Shown: positions 16,037 through 23,914, numbered from the stretch's first letter. The stretch is 64,000 nt of DNA from Streptomyces sp. Mut1 (GCF_030719295.1 NZ_CP120997.1:1550001-1614000), one strand, 5' to 3'. Program-made: numbers and translations. The notes: generated from the letters alone by a model not told the origin.

Positions 16037-16693
16037 TCACGCCGCGTCGCCCCCGTCCTCGTCGTCGGGGAAGGCGCGGCGGACGAACGACGCGATGTGG
16101 TCGTGCAGAGCCCCGGCGGCCGCGTCCGCGTCGTCGGCGAGCGCGAGCCGCAGGATCTCCCGGTGCTCGGCCGCCTCCCGCTCCCAGGACGGGATGGCCG
16201 ACCAGGCGACCGTCGACACGAGCGCGGCCTGATCGCGGACCTCGTCGAGCATCCGCGCCAGCAGCGGGTTGCCGCAGGGCAGGTAGAGCGCCCGGTGGAA
16301 GTCCCGGTTGGCGAGCGAGCGGTCGGCCTTGTCGCCCGCCGAGTCCGCCCGCTCCAGGGCCTCCTGCGCCGCGTCGAGGGACGCCTTGCGGGTGATGGAG
16401 CGGCGCAGCGCCTCGGGTTCGAGCAGCAGCCGTACGTCGTACACCTCGCGGGCCATGGCCGCGTCGACCAGCCGCACGGTGGTGCCCTTGTACTGGCTCA
16501 TGACGACGAGCCCGGTGCCGGCGAGCGTCTTGAGCGCCTCACGGACGGGGGTCTTGGAGACCCCGAACTGTGCGGCGAGCTCGGTCTCCACGAGCGCCTG
16601 CCCCGGCCTCAGTTGCGCCGTGAGGATCGCGTGCTTGATCGCCTCCAGCACGTACTGGGTCCGGGACGGAATCGGGGTGGGCGCAAAGGTCAT
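16037..16693 (-). CDS. GntR-family (FadR/FCD) transcriptional regulator
   Basis: 218-aa repressor-type protein. N-terminal winged helix (LRPGQALVETELAAQFGVSKTPVREALKTL is the GntR recognition region, residues about 25-55). The C-terminal all-helical FCD domain binds a small organic acid; metal-ligand histidines are likely in DFHRALYLP and EHREILRLA. First gene of the GntR-aldolase-dehydratase operon, so it probably autoregulates and responds to a sugar acid or keto acid. Nested palindromes lie just upstream of its start. Confidence 0.93.
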   Translation of the reverse strand: MTFAPTPIPSRTQYVLEAIKHAILTAQLRPGQALVETELAAQFGVSKTPVREALKTLAGTGLVVMSQYKGTTVRLVDAAMAREVYDVRLLLEPEALRRSITRKASLDAAQEALERADSAGDKADRSLANRDFHRALYLPCGNPLLARMLDEVRDQAALVSTVAWSAIPSWEREAAEHREILRLALADDADAAAGALHDHIASFVRRAFPDDEDGGDAA

Positions 16694-16719
16694 GGGTGAA
16701 GGGCTCTCACATCTCGCGT

Positions 16720-16757
16720 ATCGCGTCTCATATATGACGTACGAAGTACGACGCGAT
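16720..16757. promoter_or_regulatory. Nested palindromes upstream of gntR, candidate operator
   Basis: Three symmetric elements sit in 38 bp, 27-64 bases upstream of the GntR start: ATCGCGTC (16720-16727) paired with GACGCGAT (16750-16757), TCATATATGA (16728-16737, perfect palindrome), and CGTAC-GAA-GTACG (16738-16750). The A/T-rich core is conspicuous in this GC-rich DNA. Likely site for the GntR dimer and the divergent promoter. Confidence 0.55.
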
Positions 16758-16949
16758 GAAGCTAGAGGCGCCGCAAATGTTTCGTCAACGCTTCTGACAA
16801 AAGAACTTCGCGGAACCAGGACATGCGCCGTACACGTATTCCGCGTCCCCTCCCGGGGGCCCGGCGGGGTACGGCATCTGCCCGATGCCTCGCGGGGGCC
16901 TCAGTCGCCAGCCTGACAGGGCAACGGATGCGCAGGTCAGGAAGGTTCG

Positions 16950-18164
16950 GTGGGTGCGATGGCGGCGGGGCGGGTACTGAGGGACCGGACGGCGGGGCTG
17001 TTCCTCGCGGCGGTCGTCGTGTCGGGATTCGGCAGTTCGGCGATGACCCTGGCGGCCGGGATCTGGGTCAAGTCGCTGACGGGCTCGGACAGTCTGGCCG
17101 CGCTCGCGCTGTTCGCCGTCTGGCTCCCGGTCCTGTGCGGCCCGCTGCTCGGCGCCCTGGCCGACCGCCTGCCGCGCAAGCCGCTCCTCGTGGGCACGAA
17201 CCTCACCATGGCCGTGCTGCTGACCACCCTCACGACGGTGGACTCGGCGGGACGGGTCTGGCTGCTGTTCGCGGTCCTGGTGCTGTACGGCTGCGCCTCG
17301 GTCCTGCTGGACTCCGCCGAATCGGCCCTGGTCGCGGGGGCCGTCGCCCCCACCCTGCTCGGGGACTTCAACGGCCTGCGGATGACGGCCAACGAGGGCA
17401 TGAAGCTGGTGGCTCCGCTGACCGGCGCCGCCCTGTACGCCCGCTTCGGCGGCGGCGCGGTAGCCCTGCTGGACGCGGTCTCCTTCACCCTGGCCGCCGG
17501 ACTCTACGGTCTGCTGCGGGTGCGGCGGACGGCCCCCGCACCCCGCGGCGCGGGCGGCTGGTCCGCCGGGCTGCGGCAGCTGTGGGGCTCCCCGGTGCTG
17601 CGCCCCCTGGTCCTCGCCGCCTCGGCCACGATGCTGTGCGCGGGGCTCAACGGGGCGACCCTGTACGCCGTCGTGGACGGCACGCTGGGCCACTCCCCCA
17701 CGTTCGCGGGGGTGCTGTCCGTCGCGCAGGGCGCCGGGTCCGTCGCGATCGGGCTGCTGGCGGGCCCGCTGATGCGCCGGCTGCCGGGACGGGTGTTCCC
17801 GGCGGCCGGGATCGCCGTGTTCGGGCTGGCGGTGGGCCTGCGGGCGGTGCCCGACGACGCGGTGGCGCTCACCGCCTGCGCCCTGATCGGGGCCGGGCTG
17901 CCGTGCGTGCTGATCGCCGCGCTGACGGCGGTGCAGCGGGAGACGCCGGACGCGGTGCTGGGCCGTACGGCGGCGAGCGCGGACACGCTGATGATGTCGC
18001 CGAACGCGGTGGCGCTGGGCATCGGGGCGGTGCTGGTGGCCCGGGTGGAGATGTCGGTGCTGCTGCCGCTGGTGGGCGCGGTGGCCCTGCTGACGGCGGC
18101 GCTCCTGCTCACGGGCCGGCGGGAACCCGCCCCCGCCGGCCCGCGCGTGTCACCCGAGGCGTGA
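16950..18164 (+). CDS. MFS transporter
   Basis: 404-aa major facilitator with about 12 membrane helices and the MFS loop motif GALADRLPRKPLL between helices 2 and 3. Resembles Streptomyces drug/metabolite exporters of the MFS_3 type; the substrate is unknown. GTG 16950 has GGAAGG 6-7 bases upstream; the next ATG is at 16959. Divergent from the GntR operon across the palindromic region, so it may share control. Its 3' end overlaps the convergent minus-strand gene by 15 bp. Confidence 0.9.
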   Translation: MGAMAAGRVLRDRTAGLFLAAVVVSGFGSSAMTLAAGIWVKSLTGSDSLAALALFAVWLPVLCGPLLGALADRLPRKPLLVGTNLTMAVLLTTLTTVDSAGRVWLLFAVLVLYGCASVLLDSAESALVAGAVAPTLLGDFNGLRMTANEGMKLVAPLTGAALYARFGGGAVALLDAVSFTLAAGLYGLLRVRRTAPAPRGAGGWSAGLRQLWGSPVLRPLVLAASATMLCAGLNGATLYAVVDGTLGHSPTFAGVLSVAQGAGSVAIGLLAGPLMRRLPGRVFPAAGIAVFGLAVGLRAVPDDAVALTACALIGAGLPCVLIAALTAVQRETPDAVLGRTAASADTLMMSPNAVALGIGAVLVARVEMSVLLPLVGAVALLTAALLLTGRREPAPAGPRVSPEA

Positions 18165-19325
18165 GAGTGCCCCGGCGACGGCTTCCAGGTCCGGGCCGGA
18201 GGCCAGCCCCCCGTGGTACAGCCGCAGTTGGTCCGCCCCGAGCGAGGCCGCGTGGGCGGCGTCCCGCTCCAGCGTGTCCGGGCTGCCGCCCATCCCCCGC
18301 ACCACGGTGAGGTTGGCCGCGATGATCCCGTCCCGGCCGGCGAACGGTCCGAGCACGGCCTCCCGCACCGCGTCGGTACCGGTGCAGGGCAGCACCACCC
18401 CGTCCGCCACGGTCAGGACGTGCCCGGGTTCGACTCCCACGTTCGCCCCGGACCTGTACGGTGCCGGATCGGCGTGCAGCAGCACCTGGAACCCGGGGTC
18501 CGCGGCCTCCCGCACCGCACCGGCCACCGCCTCCTGAAGCCCCCGGGCCACCTCGGTCCGCCACCGCAGGGTGGCCGCCGCGAGGTCGGCGCCGAGCAGC
18601 CTGCCGACCGCGTCCCACCCGGCGTCCGGGGCCCCGCCACCGGCCCAGACCGGCTCCAGCGCACCCCGTACGGCCGCGCCCAGTTCCTCGGCGTCCAGCC
18701 CCTGCCCGGCGTAACCGGCCCGGCAGGCACCGCAGAAGCACAGCGACATCAGATACTGCGCCGCGTCCCCGAGCCCGACACCCGCCACCTTGTCGTGGGC
18801 GTGCAGATGGGCGAAGCCGTACCAGCCGCAGGACTCCAGTTCGGTGCCCCGCGCCCCCTCCCGCACCGCTGCCTCCGCCGCCAGGTCCACCAGATAGGCC
18901 CGGACCTCCGGCTGCGCGACGCAGGGCGCCCACGGGTAGAGGTCCCCGTAGGCATTGACCACGGAGGTCCGCGGATGCTCCGCGCCCAGCCGGGAGTTGT
19001 GCGCGAGCACCACCCAGCTGTGCACGTCGAGCCCGGCACCGGCCAGCGCGCCCGCGGCCTCGGCGAAGGGGTCGTCCGATGCGACCCACGCCTGCTCGTA
19101 CGGGCGCAGCGCCCGCCCCGCCCACCGCGAGGCGTCCGGCGGGTACAGCACCGCCGCGTGCTCGGCGGTGACGATGCGGCGGGCGGGATGGCGGGGGGTC
19201 AGCGCCCGGGTCGAGTGGTAGGCGGAGGCGAGCGTCACCTGCTGGACGCCGAGGTCCGCGATGCGGGCGGGGGCGTCGGGGTCCCCCACGACGTCCCACG
19301 GGTAGAGGAAGACGGAGGTCTTCAC
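18150..19325 (-). CDS. Protein of unknown function coupled to KdgD-like gene
   Basis: 391 aa, no signal peptide or membrane segment. I do not recognise the function. Alternating strand/helix pattern and phrases such as YPWDVV, SWVVLAHNSRLG, LESCGWYGF and LYHGGLASG suggest a TIM-barrel, glycosidase-like fold. There is a cysteine cluster CFCGAC near residue 200, of the type that binds zinc. GTG 19325 overlaps the KdgD-like stop by 4 bases (GTGA), so the two are made together. A role in uronate or aldarate metabolism, such as lactone or oligomer processing, is inference from coupling only. Confidence 0.8.
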   Translation of the reverse strand: MKTSVFLYPWDVVGDPDAPARIADLGVQQVTLASAYHSTRALTPRHPARRIVTAEHAAVLYPPDASRWAGRALRPYEQAWVASDDPFAEAAGALAGAGLDVHSWVVLAHNSRLGAEHPRTSVVNAYGDLYPWAPCVAQPEVRAYLVDLAAEAAVREGARGTELESCGWYGFAHLHAHDKVAGVGLGDAAQYLMSLCFCGACRAGYAGQGLDAEELGAAVRGALEPVWAGGGAPDAGWDAVGRLLGADLAAATLRWRTEVARGLQEAVAGAVREAADPGFQVLLHADPAPYRSGANVGVEPGHVLTVADGVVLPCTGTDAVREAVLGPFAGRDGIIAANLTVVRGMGGSPDTLERDAAHAASLGADQLRLYHGGLASGPDLEAVAGALSRLG

Positions 19326-20281
19326 GCGTGCCCCCCGGCCCCGTGCGGCTCCAGCAGCGCGCGGCCGCTCGCGATGATCTCCGTCAGCTCCTCGATGTGC
19401 GCGGCCGGCGGCTCGGTGAGCGGGCTGCGCACCTCCCCGACGTCCAGCCCCTGGAGCCGGACGCCCGCCTTGACCAGCGATACGGCGTAACCGCGCCCTT
19501 GGGCCCGCAGCTCGACGAGCGGCCGGTAGAACGTGTCCAGCAGCGCGTTGACCAGCCCGTCGTCGCCGGAGTGCAGGGCCCGGTAGAAGGCCAGGGCGAT
19601 GTCCGGGGCGAAGGCGAAGACGGCGGACGAATAGAGCGTGACGCCGATGCCCCGGTAGGCGAGGCCGGTGAGCTCCGCGGTGGGCAGCCCGTTGAAGTAC
19701 AGGAAGTCCCGCCCCGGCAGCCCGGTTCTGACCGCGCTGACGATGCGCTGCATCAGGTCCAGGTCGCCGTAGCCGTCCTTGAGGCCGATGATCCCCGGCG
19801 TCCGCGCCAGGGCGACGACCGTCTCCGGGGCGAAGACCGCGTTGTCGCGCTGGTACACGATCGTCTCGATGCCGGTGGCCCCGGCCAGCGCCGTGTAGTG
19901 CGCCAGCAGCCCCGCCTGGTCCGCCTGCACCAGGTACGGCGGCATCGCCAGCAGCCCGTCCGCGCCGGCCTCCTCGGCCAGCTCCGCGAACCGGACCGCC
20001 AGCGCGGTGCCGTATCCGGCTCCCGCCACGACCGGCACCTGTCCCGCGGTCTCCTCCACCGCGGCGGCGACGACGAGCCGGAACTCCTCCGGCGTCAGCG
20101 CGTGGAACTCCCCGGTGCCACAGCACGCGAACACCGCCGCCGCACCGGCGTTGACGCCCCGGCGGACGTGGGCCCGGAAGGCCTCCACGTCGACGGAGCC
20201 GTCCGCGCGGAAGGCGGTAACGGGGAAGAACAGCGGCCCGGCGACAGCGGTAAGCCGGACGGCAAGCGGATCTGAGCTCAC
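19322..20281 (-). CDS. kdgD: 5-dehydro-4-deoxyglucarate dehydratase (KdgD-like)
   Basis: 319-aa DHDPS-family enzyme expected to decarboxylate and dehydrate 5-keto-4-deoxyglucarate to 2-oxoglutarate semialdehyde in the oxidative uronate/aldarate pathway. Seen: G55-TGEFHAL (KDGDH signature in place of the DapA TTGE loop), Y143 (IVYQRDNAVF) and Schiff-base K168 (GLKDGYGD). GTG 20281 is preferred over ATG 20305 because AGGGAG lies 6 bases upstream. The uronate dehydrogenase gene 750 bp upstream on the other strand makes the first step of the same pathway, supporting the call. Confidence 0.88.
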   Translation of the reverse strand: MSSDPLAVRLTAVAGPLFFPVTAFRADGSVDVEAFRAHVRRGVNAGAAAVFACCGTGEFHALTPEEFRLVVAAAVEETAGQVPVVAGAGYGTALAVRFAELAEEAGADGLLAMPPYLVQADQAGLLAHYTALAGATGIETIVYQRDNAVFAPETVVALARTPGIIGLKDGYGDLDLMQRIVSAVRTGLPGRDFLYFNGLPTAELTGLAYRGIGVTLYSSAVFAFAPDIALAFYRALHSGDDGLVNALLDTFYRPLVELRAQGRGYAVSLVKAGVRLQGLDVGEVRSPLTEPPAAHIEELTEIIASGRALLEPHGAGGHA

Positions 20282-20394
20282 GGGCGCTCCCTGAAGCGTG
20301 CGCATCTCTGATTAACGTCCACACATATGAACGCTCCCAAGCTAGGCCCCTCCGGGCGCCGCGGTCAAGGCGGTTGCCCCGCGCCGGGGCGGAG

Positions 20395-20570
20395 GGTTCC
20401 GTCCTCAAGCGCCGGACGGGCTTGGGTGGGGCGTCGGTCCCCGTGGGTTTGGCCCGGTCCGGCCGACCGGTTCCGTCCTCAATCGCCGGACGGGCTTGGG
20501 TGGGCGCCGGCCCCCGTGGGTTTGCCCTGGTCCCAACCGGAGGGTTCCGTCCTCAATCGCCGGACGGGCT
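20395..20570. repeat. 74-bp tandem repeat, two full copies and a partial third
   Basis: Units begin at 20395, 20469 and 20543, exactly 74 bp apart. Each opens with GGTTCCGTCCTCAA, then CGCCGGACGGGCT after one variable base. Units 1 and 2 also share the GGGTGGG and CCCCGTGGGTTT segments; the third diverges after 28 bases. The 28-bp head resembles a short sequence I know to be scattered widely in Streptomyces intergenic DNA. Confidence 0.85.
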
Positions 20571-20957
20571 GAAGAGCACGCCTGCGCGTCCCGGGTGGGG
20601 TCCGGGGTCCCTCCGGGGCGTCTCCTCAAACGACGAACGTTCCGCCGGTACGCAGCCGCACCCGGGTATCCGTTCGTCGTCCTGCGGGGACTCCCCTGCA
20701 CGCCCCCGGACCGGCCGCCACGCGTCTGCGACAGACGTACCACCGGCGTACAGACGCAGGTGGACGTGGGTGGGGGCGCGCAGGGCAGTCCCCGCAGAAA
20801 ATGGCGTACGACCGGGGTTCATCGCGTCGTCGGGTGAACACGCCATTTTTGAGGAGTCTGCCCGGAGGGACCCCGCCCCCACCCACCGGACGGTGGGCGA
20901 CCCGCACCCCACGGACGACGACACCCCCAAGCCCGTCCGGCGATTGAGGACGGAACC
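20543..20957. repeat. Nested inverted-repeat element
   Basis: Outer arms: the head of the third 74-bp unit (20543-20570) and its exact reverse complement at 20930-20957. Inner arms, all centred on about 20739.5: 20604-20630 with 20848-20874, 20683-20709 with 20770-20796 (one mismatch in the first 17), and 20722-20728 with 20751-20757. Each side also carries its own local hairpin: ACGACGAACG (20630-20639) with CGTTCGTCGT (20671-20680), and AAAATGGCG (20798-20806) with CGCCATTTT (20841-20849). The whole could fold as a branched hairpin or cruciform. Confidence 0.75.
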
Positions 20958-20964
20958 CCGCACC

Positions 20965-20993
20965 TTGACCCCCGCACCCCCACCCCATACCTT
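20965..20993 (+). promoter_or_regulatory. Promoter of the uronate dehydrogenase gene
   Basis: TTGACC (20965-20970), 17-base spacer, TACCTT (20988-20993): a good vegetative-sigma promoter about 40 bases upstream of the start codon and 8 bases from the end of the nested repeat. Confidence 0.6.
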
Positions 20994-21031
20994 GTCCACG
21001 CATGTGAACCTGATCCAAGAGGAGACCCCGC

Positions 21032-21847
21032 ATGCCCGCCCCCACCCCTCGCACCGTCCTGCTCACCGGCGCCGCAGGCGGCCTCGGCACGCTGATGCGT
21101 GAGCTGCTGCCCGCCCACGGCTACACACTGCGCCTGTTCGACATGGTGCCGATCGAGGGCGAGCCGGACGCGATCACCGCCGACCTGGGCGACAAGGACG
21201 CGCTGCGCGACGCCGTGCGGGGGGTCGACGCGATCATCCACCTCGCGGGCATCTCCCTGGAAGCCCCGTTCGAGAAGATCCTCAGGGCGAACATCGAGGG
21301 CACGTACAACCTGTACGAGGCCGCGCGAGCGGCCCACGTGCCGCGGATCGTGTTCGCCTCGTCCAACCACGCCATCGGCTTCACACCGCGCCCGCAGGCG
21401 GGCGCCCCGCTGATCCCTGTGGACACGCCGCGCCGCCCGGACACGTTCTACGGCCTGTCGAAGTCGTTCGGCGAGGACCTCGCCCAGCTGTACTGGGACC
21501 GGCACGGCCTGGAGACCGTGTCCATCCGCATCGGCTCCTGCTTCCCGGAGCCGACCTCGGTGCGGATGCTGTCGGTGTGGATGAGCCCCGCCGACGGCGC
21601 CCGCCTGTTCGACGCCGCGCTCACCGCGGCGGACGTCGGGCACACGGTCGTGAACGGCTCGTCGGACAACACCCGCCTGTGGTGGGACCTGACGTCCGCG
21701 CGGGCGCTGGGTTACGAGCCGCAGGACGACTCGGAGCCGTACGCGGCGAAGCTCGTCGCGGAGCAGGGCGAGCTGGACCCGGAGAACCCGGACCACGCCC
21801 ACCTCGGGGGCCACTTCTGCACGAACCCGCCGATCTGGCCGCACTGA
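21032..21847 (+). CDS. udh: Uronate dehydrogenase
   Basis: 271-aa SDR-fold NAD-dependent enzyme that oxidises D-galacturonate or D-glucuronate to the aldarolactone. GxxGxxG-type Rossmann motif (G13-AAG-GLG), catalytic Y140-xxx-K144 (FYGLSK), and the S110-SNHAIGF segment characteristic of uronate dehydrogenases rather than generic epimerases. Length equals known Udh enzymes. ATG 21032 has GAGGAG 8 bases upstream. Provides the entry step of the oxidative pathway whose last step is the KdgD-like enzyme across the intergenic region; the lactonase and aldarate dehydratase are not recognised in the window. Confidence 0.9.
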   Translation: MPAPTPRTVLLTGAAGGLGTLMRELLPAHGYTLRLFDMVPIEGEPDAITADLGDKDALRDAVRGVDAIIHLAGISLEAPFEKILRANIEGTYNLYEAARAAHVPRIVFASSNHAIGFTPRPQAGAPLIPVDTPRRPDTFYGLSKSFGEDLAQLYWDRHGLETVSIRIGSCFPEPTSVRMLSVWMSPADGARLFDAALTAADVGHTVVNGSSDNTRLWWDLTSARALGYEPQDDSEPYAAKLVAEQGELDPENPDHAHLGGHFCTNPPIWPH

Positions 21848-21899
21848 GCACGGATAAATACCCGCGCCCGGGAGCGTACCCGGCAGGCATGATGCGGTC

Positions 21900-22118
21900 A
21901 TGACGAGACCTTCGGGATTCCGGTACGAGCAGCACGGCGACGCGAGCGTCACCATCACCCACCACGGCCGCCCGGCCGGCACCCTGCGCGGCGGCCGGGC
22001 GGAGAAGTTCCTGGCGGAGGTGGAGTCGGGGGACGCCCAGCTGGTGATGGCCCGCTGGACGGGGGCGTACAAGCACGGGAACGAACGGACCGCGCGCAAC
22101 CACCCCAGAAACAGATGA
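21900..22118 (+). CDS. Small conserved Streptomyces protein
   Basis: 72-aa soluble, basic protein (TRPSGFRYEQHGDASVTITH at the start, RTARNHPRNR at the end) that I recognise as a recurrent hypothetical in Streptomyces. The first half looks like a short beta-meander; the end is strongly positive, suggesting nucleic-acid or ribosome contact, but no function is known. The ribosome-binding site is weak. Lies 52 bp after udh on the same strand. Confidence 0.7.
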   Translation: MTRPSGFRYEQHGDASVTITHHGRPAGTLRGGRAEKFLAEVESGDAQLVMARWTGAYKHGNERTARNHPRNR

Positions 22119-22219
22119 CATGAGCTGACAAAGCGACGCGGAACCGACGCCGCGTCCGGACGGGCGAACCCAGCGAAAGGTAAGGGAACGGCAAAGCCGG
22201 GTCGTTCGTTCACCCGGGC

Positions 22220-23464
22220 ATGACCGCTATGACACCTGGCTCGAACCTCCCGCTCCCCGCCGTCCGCGTGGCGGTCGACGTCTCCGCGCCGGTCAGGCTC
22301 GACGTGTCGGGCCTGCTGCTCACCGCCGACGGCAAGGTGCGCTCCGACGACGACTTCATCTTCTACAACCAGCCCTCGGGCCCCGGTGTGACCTACCGCT
22401 CCGGCGGCGGCAGCGCGCCGGACGCCATCGTGGTGGACACCGCCGCCGTGCCCGCCGGCATCGAGAAGATCGTGGTCACGGCGAGCCCGGACGGGGCCGG
22501 TCAGACCTTCCAGGGCATCGAGCCGACCGCCACCGCGCGCAACGCGGACGACGGCAGCGTGCTCGCCTCGTTCACCCCGCCCCAGCTGGGTTCCGAGACC
22601 GCGCTCGTGGTCATGGAGATCTACCGGCGCGGTGGCGCGTGGAAGGTCCGCGCGGTCGGCCAGGGCTACGCGAACGGGCTGGCGGGCATCGCCACCGACT
22701 TCGGCGTCACGGTCGACGAGGAACCCGCCACCACACCCGCCCCGGCGGCCCCCCTGGCCCCGGCCACCGCACCGCCCCCGCCCCCCGCCGCCCGGGTGGA
22801 CCCGCGCATCGCGCCCCCGGCCCCGACCGCCCCCACGGCGCCCCCGGCCCCGACCGCGCCGCCCGCGCCCCCCGCGTCGGCCCCCGGCCGGATCAGCCTC
22901 GACAAGGGCCGGGTCAGCCTGCGGAAGAACGAGACGGTGTCGCTGGTCAAGGGCGGGAAGCCGCTGCTGTCCCGGGTCAAGATGGGCCTCGGCTGGGAGC
23001 CCGCGTACCGCGGCAAGGACATCGACCTGGACGCCTCGGTCATCGCGTACGGGCCCCAGCGCAACCACCTGGACAGCTGCTACTTCGGCAAGCTGTCGAT
23101 CCTCGACGGCGCGGTCAAGCACTCCGGGGACAACCTCACGGGCGAGGGCGAGGGGGACGACGAGGTGATCGTCGTGGACCTGGGCCGGATTCCCCCGGAG
23201 GTGACCGGCCTGGTGTTCACGGTCAACTCGTTCACGGGCCAGAAGTTCACCGAGGTGGCCAAGGCCTACTGCCGGCTGGTCGACGCGGCGACGGACGAGG
23301 AGCTGGTCCGCTTCGACCTGACGGGGGCCGAGCCGCAGACGGGCGTGATGATGGCCAAGCTGATCAGGCAGTTCACCGGGGAGTGGGAGATGACCGCGGT
23401 GGGCGACTTCGTGAAGTCGCGCACGGTGCGCGGCATGGTCAAGCCCGCCGCCCAGGCCCTGTAG
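22220..23464 (+). CDS. Double TerD-domain protein
   Basis: 414 aa with two TerD-like domains: residues about 4-168 (SDDDFIFYNQPSGPGVTYR carries the TerD Ca2+-site acidic cluster) and about 224-414 (LDASVIAYG, SGDNLTGEGEGDDE, FTVNSFTGQKFTEV). They are joined by a ~55-residue Pro/Ala linker. TerD proteins are cytoplasmic or membrane-peripheral Ca2+-binding stress proteins, abundant in Streptomyces, linked to tellurite resistance and differentiation. No other ter gene is adjacent, so a specific role is unknown. The start could be ATG 22220 or ATG 22229; neither has a strong ribosome-binding site. Confidence 0.9.
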   Translation: MTAMTPGSNLPLPAVRVAVDVSAPVRLDVSGLLLTADGKVRSDDDFIFYNQPSGPGVTYRSGGGSAPDAIVVDTAAVPAGIEKIVVTASPDGAGQTFQGIEPTATARNADDGSVLASFTPPQLGSETALVVMEIYRRGGAWKVRAVGQGYANGLAGIATDFGVTVDEEPATTPAPAAPLAPATAPPPPPAARVDPRIAPPAPTAPTAPPAPTAPPAPPASAPGRISLDKGRVSLRKNETVSLVKGGKPLLSRVKMGLGWEPAYRGKDIDLDASVIAYGPQRNHLDSCYFGKLSILDGAVKHSGDNLTGEGEGDDEVIVVDLGRIPPEVTGLVFTVNSFTGQKFTEVAKAYCRLVDAATDEELVRFDLTGAEPQTGVMMAKLIRQFTGEWEMTAVGDFVKSRTVRGMVKPAAQAL

Positions 23465-23478
23465 GGGCCGTGAACGTC

Positions 23479-23516
23479 TTCAGGGGCCGCCCGCACGGTC
23501 GGCGGGGGCCCCTGAG
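23479..23516 (+). terminator. Hairpin after the TerD gene
   Basis: Inverted repeat CAGGGGCCGCCCGC with its near-complement at 23502-23514 and a short loop, beginning about 17 bases past the stop. It lies between convergent genes and may serve both. Confidence 0.6.
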
Positions 23517-23564
23517 GACGGTCGGCGGAACGGATAAGGAGGAGGCGTGTGCTCGTCGCTTCTC

Positions 23565-23795
23565 TCAGAGCTTGGTCAGCTTGGAGTAGGGGCTCAGGAT
23601 CCTGCCCTGGCGCCCCGAGAAGTCGATGAGTACCGCGTCGTTGTCGCCCTCGACCGCGAGTACGCGTCCGAGGCCGAACTGGTCGTGCGAAACCCTGTCG
23701 CCCACATCGAACAATTCGACCGGTGGGGCCGCCTGGGCCGGGCGGTTGAAGGGACTGGAAGGCAGGTGGCGCCGGGAGCCGGCTGACTGTTTCAT
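23565..23795 (-). CDS. Small protein with UvrD/PcrA-type Tudor-like domain
   Basis: 76 aa. Residues about 29-76 read VELFDVGDRVSHDQFGLGRV and end in RILSPYSKLTKL. The pattern GDRVSHxxFGLGxVxxVEG...IDF...KL matches the Tudor-like C-terminal domain of PcrA/UvrD helicases, which contacts RNA polymerase. Here the domain stands alone behind a short basic tail (MKQSAGSRRHLPSSP). ATG 23795 has AAGG only 2-3 bases upstream, so the ribosome site is poor. Recurrent in Streptomyces; function unknown. A CarD-like or transcription-coupled repair role is inference from the fold. Confidence 0.75.
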   Translation of the reverse strand: MKQSAGSRRHLPSSPFNRPAQAAPPVELFDVGDRVSHDQFGLGRVLAVEGDNDAVLIDFSGRQGRILSPYSKLTKL

Positions 23796-23914
23796 TACCT
23801 TGAGTATGCGCCTCGGGAACGCCCGGCGCCATGCCCTGCCACCTCTGGGGCCCCAACTGATACCGGATTTGTAATCAGGGATTCCGCTACGGCCCCACCC
23901 CTCCGGGCCCCTCT

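Larger units (their letters stand above)
20282..21031. other. 750-bp gene-free region: repeats, nested palindrome, udh promoter
   Basis: No frame here looks like a real gene: candidates are arginine/proline-rich and lack starts with ribosome sites. It holds the kdgD leader with an AT-rich segment (20310-20330), three 74-bp tandem units, a large nested inverted repeat, and a good housekeeping-type promoter for the uronate dehydrogenase gene (each listed separately). Confidence 0.8.

Noticed and set aside
20395..20570. CRISPR-like array
   Set aside because: Units are 74 bp with similar 'spacers', only 2-3 copies, and no cas genes.
20374..21102. Open frames across the repeat region
   Set aside because: Composition is repeat-derived, no ribosome sites, and the 3' part overlaps the real udh start.
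22204..22218. GTTCACCCGG word before the TerD gene, like a PHO-box unit
   Set aside because: Only one unit is present; no second copy at the right spacing.
23863..23879. Possible tRNA anticodon arm (CCGGATTTGTAATCAGG)
   Set aside because: No acceptor stem, D-arm or GTTCRA T-arm can be built around it, and the stem has a mismatch.
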